Translations under genes and position numbers: made by a program
NCBI RefSeq assembly: GCF_000971295.1
Contig: NZ_LANJ01000011.1
Span: 248,001-312,000, forward strand
Length of the DNA stretch: 64,000 bases
Reading direction: 5' to 3'
Origin: Devosia epidermidihirudinis
Lineage (GTDB): Bacteria; Pseudomonadota; Alphaproteobacteria; Rhizobiales; Devosiaceae
Notes under the pieces: generated by a model
Seen by the model: only the letters and a program-made list of their open reading frames with translations
What the model was told of the DNA's origin: nothing
Database searches by the model: none
Part shown: piece after piece, positions 60,094 to 64,000 of the stretch
How positions within the stretch are numbered: the stretch's first letter is position 1
Layout of the letters: every line of letters starts with the position of its first letter

Positions 60094-60819
60094 CTATTCG
60101 TTTCCGGCTTTCGCAGGTGTCTTGGGAGCAGCACGCTTTTTCGGCGCTGCGGCAGGCTTTTCGGCAGCGCCATCAACCGAGGCAGCCGCTTTGGCCGCAG
60201 CAGGCCTTTTCGCAGCTGGTTTCTTGGCCGTGGCAGCCTTAGCCGGCGCAGCCTTTGCGGTTGCAGCCTTCTTGGGCGCGGCCGCTTTCACGACGGGTAC
60301 GGTTTCGGCACCAAGCGGCGCAAGTTCAATGGTGGTCACGGGGCTGGTTGGTGCGGCCTTGGCGCGCGCCGGAGCCTTCCTGGCAGCGGGCTTGGGGGCC
60401 GCAGGCTTGTCCGGAGCTGGCGTCACATCCAGTACAGGCGCGTCGGCAACCTGGGTCACAGTCTTGGACGGTGCCATACCGGCTGCAGCGCGAATCTCAT
60501 CCACAACGCTCTCGGCCTTGGGGTCGGCAGGCTTGATGATGCCGCTCGGCTTTGGGCCTGTCGGCGTCATTGTATTGAACTCGCGACGGATTTCTTCGCT
60601 GGTTTTCTTGAGCGGAGCGGTGATGGAATTGCGCAGATTGCGCACCTCATCAAGGCCGGTCGTCTTGTTGATCTCGCGCTGGAACTCATTACCCATGCGC
60701 CTGATCTGGCCAACGATCTTGCCAATGCGGTTCATCACGACTGGCAGGTCTTTTGGCCCGATGAAAATCAGTGCCGCAAGACCGATGACCAGCATCTCTG
60801 TCCAGCTCAAGCCGAGCAT
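60094..60819 (-). CDS. tatB: Sec-independent protein translocase TatB
   Basis: A 241-residue protein with N-terminal helix (MLGLSWTEMLVIGLAALIFIGP with Gly-Pro hinge) and an amphipathic helix (VVMNRIGKIVGQIRRMGNEFQREI). The C-terminal half is a long low-complexity Ala/Lys/Pro tract, much longer than in E. coli but usual in rhizobia-like genomes. It acts with TatC as a receptor. Confidence 0.95.
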   Translation of the reverse strand: MLGLSWTEMLVIGLAALIFIGPKDLPVVMNRIGKIVGQIRRMGNEFQREINKTTGLDEVRNLRNSITAPLKKTSEEIRREFNTMTPTGPKPSGIIKPADPKAESVVDEIRAAAGMAPSKTVTQVADAPVLDVTPAPDKPAAPKPAARKAPARAKAAPTSPVTTIELAPLGAETVPVVKAAAPKKAATAKAAPAKAATAKKPAAKRPAAAKAAASVDGAAEKPAAAPKKRAAPKTPAKAGNE

Positions 60820-60904
60820 ATCTTATTATCCCTCACGCAGATGACGCGACCAAGTGGCCGCGCCCATCGGCAACGCAATGGTTACCGCGCAGACTGTCCT
60901 GAAA

Positions 60905-61123
60905 TCAGGCGTCCTTGCTGCGATCAACTTCGCTAGCATCGACTTTGGCGGTGGTGGTGGTCACTCGTTCAGTCGGCGTTGTCTCGTCGTCCTTCATGCC
61001 CTTCTGGAAGGCTTTGATACCGGACGCGACTTCACCCATCATGCCGGAGATCTTGCCACGACCGAACAGCAGGATGACGACGACGGCTACAACGAGAATG
61101 CCCCAAATTCCTGGCGCGTGCAT
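60905..61123 (-). CDS. tatA: Sec-independent protein translocase TatA
   Basis: A 72-residue protein: [20 protein letters not shown] is the membrane helix with FGRGK hinge, then [13 protein letters not shown] amphipathic helix and an acidic/threonine tail. It forms the pore-like component of the Tat machinery. First gene of tatABC; the 57-base gap to the ABC gene upstream is short. Confidence 0.96.
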   Translation of the reverse strand: MHAPGIWGILVVAVVVILLFGRGKISGMMGEVASGIKAFQKGMKDDETTPTERVTTTTAKVDASEVDRSKDA

Positions 61124-61180
61124 TTTGGTCTCCTAGTAATTCAGTACGCGTTACACGCGAAAGATAGGTCAGAAATAGGT

Positions 61181-62290
61181 TCAATCGCGCGGGAACACAA
61201 GAACGTGTTCCCGGTTGAGGGTTACGAAGACATCTTGTCCCACGTTCAATTCAGCATTAGCGGGCTGACGCACCCCTAAAGGCGCGTTTAGACCATCGAC
61301 ACGGACTTCGCAGATATCGACACCGATGGCGTCACGTTTGCCCACGATACGCCCCATCACCCCTGCCCCGTCTGCCGCCAATGACGCCCCGCCTGCCGGG
61401 CGGATAGCGATAGTGACGCGCGTGCCGTCGGCGATATCAGGAGTTTCCAGCGGACCAAGGGGTGTCGATGCTGCGCCATTGCGAACGGTGGCGTCGATTT
61501 CGCTCAGCGGCGAGAAGAATCGCGCGGCGTTGAGATCGATGGGCTGGCGGTAAATTTCAGAGGCGGTACCGATCTGGGCAATTTTGCCGTGGCGTAGCAA
61601 GGCGACACGGTCGCCCAGCACCATGGCCTCTTCCGGATCATGCGTCACAATCAGGCTGGTGACGTGAGTCTCCCGCAAAACGGCGAGCGTTTCATCACGC
61701 ACAGTTTCACGCAGCCGCGCGTCGAGGCTGGAGAATGGCTCGTCGAGCAGCAACACCCCGGGACGCGGCGCTACACTGCGAGCGAGCGCAAGACGCTGCT
61801 GCTGGCCGCCTGAGAGCATATGCGGGTAGTCGTTCTCACGGTCTGCCAATCCAACGCGCCGCAGCGCAGCGCGGGCCTGCACCAGGGCAGCGGAGCGGCC
61901 CAACTGGCGGAGGCCGAACAGGACGTTCCGCAACACGGTCAGGTGCGGAAACAGCGCGAAGTCCTGGAACATCAAGCCTATTCCGCGCCGATCGGGCGGC
62001 ACGGTCTTGCCGGGCGCGGAGACGGTTTCGCCATTGATGCGGACAGCACCGGCATGAATCGGTTGGATGCCTGCAGCGACACGGAGCGCGGTGGATTTAC
62101 CTGAGCCAGATTCGCCGAGCAGGCAGACGATTTCGCCGGGGCGCAGGGTCAGGGTGAATTGGTCGAGGACGACGCGGCCGCCGAGTTGCACGTCAACGGC
62201 GTCGAACTCGACATTGGCGGCGATGCTGACGCCAGCGGTGCCGCGGGCGCCCCACTCCTCGGAACCGAAGTCTTCTTCGACTGCACTCAT
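61181..62290 (-). CDS. ABC transporter ATPase with TOBE domain (Fe/thiamine/polyamine type), no permease nearby
   Basis: A 369-residue ATPase. GESGSGKSTALRVAAG (Walker A), LSGGQQQRLALARSV (signature), LLLDEPFSSLDARL (Walker B) and a switch His in TSLIVTHDPEEAMVL. A C-terminal TOBE-like region covers 290-369. The order fits FbpC-type importers for iron or similar. It overlaps scpB by four bases. No permease or binding protein occurs in the window, so its partner is elsewhere. Confidence 0.88.
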   Translation of the reverse strand: MSAVEEDFGSEEWGARGTAGVSIAANVEFDAVDVQLGGRVVLDQFTLTLRPGEIVCLLGESGSGKSTALRVAAGIQPIHAGAVRINGETVSAPGKTVPPDRRGIGLMFQDFALFPHLTVLRNVLFGLRQLGRSAALVQARAALRRVGLADRENDYPHMLSGGQQQRLALARSVAPRPGVLLLDEPFSSLDARLRETVRDETLAVLRETHVTSLIVTHDPEEAMVLGDRVALLRHGKIAQIGTASEIYRQPIDLNAARFFSPLSEIDATVRNGAASTPLGPLETPDIADGTRVTIAIRPAGGASLAADGAGVMGRIVGKRDAIGVDICEVRVDGLNAPLGVRQPANAELNVGQDVFVTLNREHVLVFPRD

Positions 62291-62964
62291 TCGTGTTCTT
62301 CTTCCGGTTCGTCGGCGCCATCCAGATCATCGGGATCGAGAGGGTCTTCGTCATCGCGCAGGGCGCCCTCGAAAGGCAGCGGGATCTGCATGGATGGCGG
62401 CAGGCGGTTGGATAGCAGCCCCGAGCCCTTCAGCTCATCGAGACCCGGCAGATCGCCAAGGCTTTCGAGGCCAAAGTGATCGAGAAAACCATCGGTGGTG
62501 CCGTACGTTACCGGACGACCGGGCGTGCGGCGGCGCCCGCGCATGCGGACCCAGCCGGCTTCCATCAAAAGATCGATGGTGCCTTTGCCGGTGGCGACGC
62601 CGCGGACTTCTTCGATCTCGGCGCGGGTGGCCGGTTGGTGATAGGCGATGATCGAGAGGGTTTCGAGCGCTGCGCGGGAGAGAGGGCGGGTTTCCTGCTC
62701 TTCACGGCGGAGCAGGAAACCAAGGTCTTCTGCGGTTCTGAAGGCCCATTTATCCGCACGGCGCACAAGGTTCACGCCGCGCGGTGCATAGCGCTGCTGC
62801 AGGGTCATGAGGAGCGCAGTGACGTTAGCACCCTCCCCCAAATATGTTGCCATTTGGCTAGCACTTAACGGCTCAGATGACGCGAAAAGGAGAGCTTCCA
62901 GAACCCGCAGGTTCCGCTCGGCAATTTCGCTGCGTTCTGTCGGCATTTCGTCGGGGGCGATCAC
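62287..62964 (-). CDS. scpB: Segregation and condensation protein ScpB
   Basis: A 225-residue protein with paired winged helices: VLEALLFASSEPLSASQMATYLGE and LSRAALETLSIIAYHQPATRAEIEEVRGVATGKGTI, and the closing VTYGTTDGFLDHFGLESL. A long acidic tail is added. It joins ScpA and SMC in the condensin complex. It overlaps scpA and the ABC ATPase gene. Confidence 0.97.
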   Translation of the reverse strand: MIAPDEMPTERSEIAERNLRVLEALLFASSEPLSASQMATYLGEGANVTALLMTLQQRYAPRGVNLVRRADKWAFRTAEDLGFLLRREEQETRPLSRAALETLSIIAYHQPATRAEIEEVRGVATGKGTIDLLMEAGWVRMRGRRRTPGRPVTYGTTDGFLDHFGLESLGDLPGLDELKGSGLLSNRLPPSMQIPLPFEGALRDDEDPLDPDDLDGADEPEEEHE

Positions 62965-63749
62965 GGCTTGCGATCCGGATTGCGGCGCATTAGCAGCGGA
63001 CCGAACGTCTCGGTCTGCTTGAGCTCGATGTGTCCAAGACGAACCAGTTCAAGACTGGAAGCGAAAGACGAGGCACGCACGGTTGCGCGCTCGGTCGGGC
63101 TGGCGAGGTACTCGGCGAGATAGGTATCCATTGGCACCCAGTCAAAGCTGTCACCAATCAAGCGCTGGAGAATGTCGCGCGCGTCTTGCAGCGACCATAC
63201 GGTGCGCAGGTGTGGCGAATAGTCGGTGGCGACGCCGCGTTCGCGTTGGCTCGAATAGGCCTTGAGCAGACCGTAGAGCGAGGCTTCCCAGAGGCTCTTG
63301 CGGGCGATCTCGATCGGCTCGGGCATACCACGGGCATAAACCTGAAACCCCAGCCGGGGACGATTCATCAACTGGCTGGCGGACTGGCGCATGGCTTCCA
63401 GCCGCTTGAGACGGAATTGCAGCATGGCGGCAAGCATCTCGCCCGACGGTTCATCGTCGGACGGCGCCTGTGGCACCATGAGGCGGCTTTTAAGGTAAGC
63501 GAGCCAGGCAGCCATGACGAGATAGTCGGCGGCTACCTCGATGCGCTTCTCGCGAACGGTTTCGATGAAGGCCAGATATTGCTCGGCAAGAGCCAGCACC
63601 GAAATCGAGGCCAGATCGACCTTTTGGCGACGCGCCAGATCGAGCAGCAGATCGAGCGGGCCTTCGTAGCCATTGACGTCCACATACATGACGTCTTCGG
63701 CCACCGGAGGCACCGGGGTGTCAAACCAATCGGTCTGGGCAGTCGTCAT
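62961..63749 (-). CDS. scpA: Segregation and condensation protein ScpA (kleisin)
   Basis: About 262 residues with GYEGPLDLLLDLARRQKVDLASISVLALAEQYLAFIE (residues 27-64), the N-terminal SMC-binding kleisin motif, and YLVMAAWLAYLKSRLMVP. The C-terminal winged helix binds the SMC head. I chose the ATG at 63749 (MTTAQTDW); an upstream TTG at 63836 would add 29 unlike residues. It overlaps scpB by four bases. Confidence 0.96.
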   Translation of the reverse strand: MTTAQTDWFDTPVPPVAEDVMYVDVNGYEGPLDLLLDLARRQKVDLASISVLALAEQYLAFIETVREKRIEVAADYLVMAAWLAYLKSRLMVPQAPSDDEPSGEMLAAMLQFRLKRLEAMRQSASQLMNRPRLGFQVYARGMPEPIEIARKSLWEASLYGLLKAYSSQRERGVATDYSPHLRTVWSLQDARDILQRLIGDSFDWVPMDTYLAEYLASPTERATVRASSFASSLELVRLGHIELKQTETFGPLLMRRNPDRKP

Positions 63750-63866
63750 GAGTTCGGTGCCGCATTGCTTGAACGTGCGGACATCCTTGGCGGCTCGGTC
63801 GGCAGGCGTCAAGCGCGGGATGGCTGAGTGAGGCAATGTGCACCGGTTCGTCGCCGCAGCGACAAA

Positions 63867-64000
63867 CTACATGGTGAAGCAGTCGCCACCTGCGGCTTTC
63901 ACATTGGTGCAGAGCGTGTTGGCGTCAGCGAGCGAGCTGGCTGGCACACGAACGCGAAAGAAGATGCCCTTTGCGCCAAGATCGACGCGCTGCACTTCAA
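63867..64000 (-). CDS. SPOR-domain protein (partial, N-terminus off window)
   Basis: The last 44 codons read through EVQRVDLGAKGIFFRVRVPA, SSLADANTLC and a final GGDCFTM. The Y/FRVRVG-like strand and AxxLC helix are typical of SPOR repeats that bind denuded peptidoglycan. The rest of the gene lies past position 64000. In relatives, a SPOR protein often precedes nagZ and scpA; here scpA follows directly. Confidence 0.8.
   Translation of the reverse strand, partial: EVQRVDLGAKGIFFRVRVPASSLADANTLCTNVKAAGGDCFTM

Overview
The window is a GC-rich, densely packed piece of an alphaproteobacterial chromosome, most likely Hyphomicrobiales (Rhizobiales) and perhaps Devosia-like. This placement rests on gene order and protein style: recG/sdhE/mfd next to glmS-glmU, gyrA-coaD-PPIase-PPIase-queA-tgt, ssb near uvrA, and scpA-scpB-tatA-tatB-tatC-serS-surE-nlpD-like followed by yajC-secDF. 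IalB and DUF1127 proteins and LexA boxes of the GTTC-N7-GTTC type agree with it. The genus is inference; no rRNA gene is present. I saw no prophage, IS element or CRISPR array.

Layout. 1-3.8 kb: truncated TerC protein, two-gene YeeE/YedE sulfur transporter, UbiH-type hydroxylase, IalB protein. 4-10.2 kb: mfd and sdhE on minus, recG on plus, with palindromic repeats on both sides of recG. 10.6-14.8 kb: glmS, glmU and a membrane protein with coiled coil and SPOR-like end. 14.8-15.3 kb: tRNA-Lys and a small sunset-domain lipoprotein. 15.3-17.9 kb: three contiguous minus-strand genes derived from the histidine/phenylalanine ammonia-lyase (MIO) family. 18-31 kb: map, pgi, tgt, two tandem secreted paralogues, queA, two cyclophilins, coaD, GNAT, LysE and gyrA. 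31-41 kb: accessory genes (MFS with ArsR-type regulator, S66 peptidase, VOC protein, HxlR with QorB-like reductase, RND/MMPL exporter, ABC exporter). 41-45.7 kb: ssb, LysE and uvrA with two SOS boxes. 45.7-47.2 kb: repeat-rich gap and two DUF1127 genes. 47.3-64 kb: trmFO, a thioesterase, two complex I assembly-type proteins, secDF, yajC, a DUF815 ATPase, an NlpD-like protein, ddh, surE, serS, tatCBA, an orphan ABC ATPase, scpBA and the end of a SPOR protein.

Most of the window is core housekeeping: transcription-coupled and SOS repair (mfd, recG, uvrA, ssb), UDP-GlcNAc supply (glmS, glmU), queuosine synthesis (queA, tgt), protein export (Sec, Tat), chromosome condensation (scpA, scpB) and envelope division factors.

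The most unusual element is the ammonia-lyase-like cluster at 15.3-17.9 kb. The conserved catalytic motifs of one family are divided almost without overlap between two gene products. The MIO-forming Ala-Ser-Gly triad is replaced by Leu-Ser-Asp with one residue deleted. The smaller product is itself split at an overlapping stop/start. I read this as a possible heteromeric, chemically altered MIO-family enzyme or a lyase-derived binding complex; neither is shown by sequence alone.
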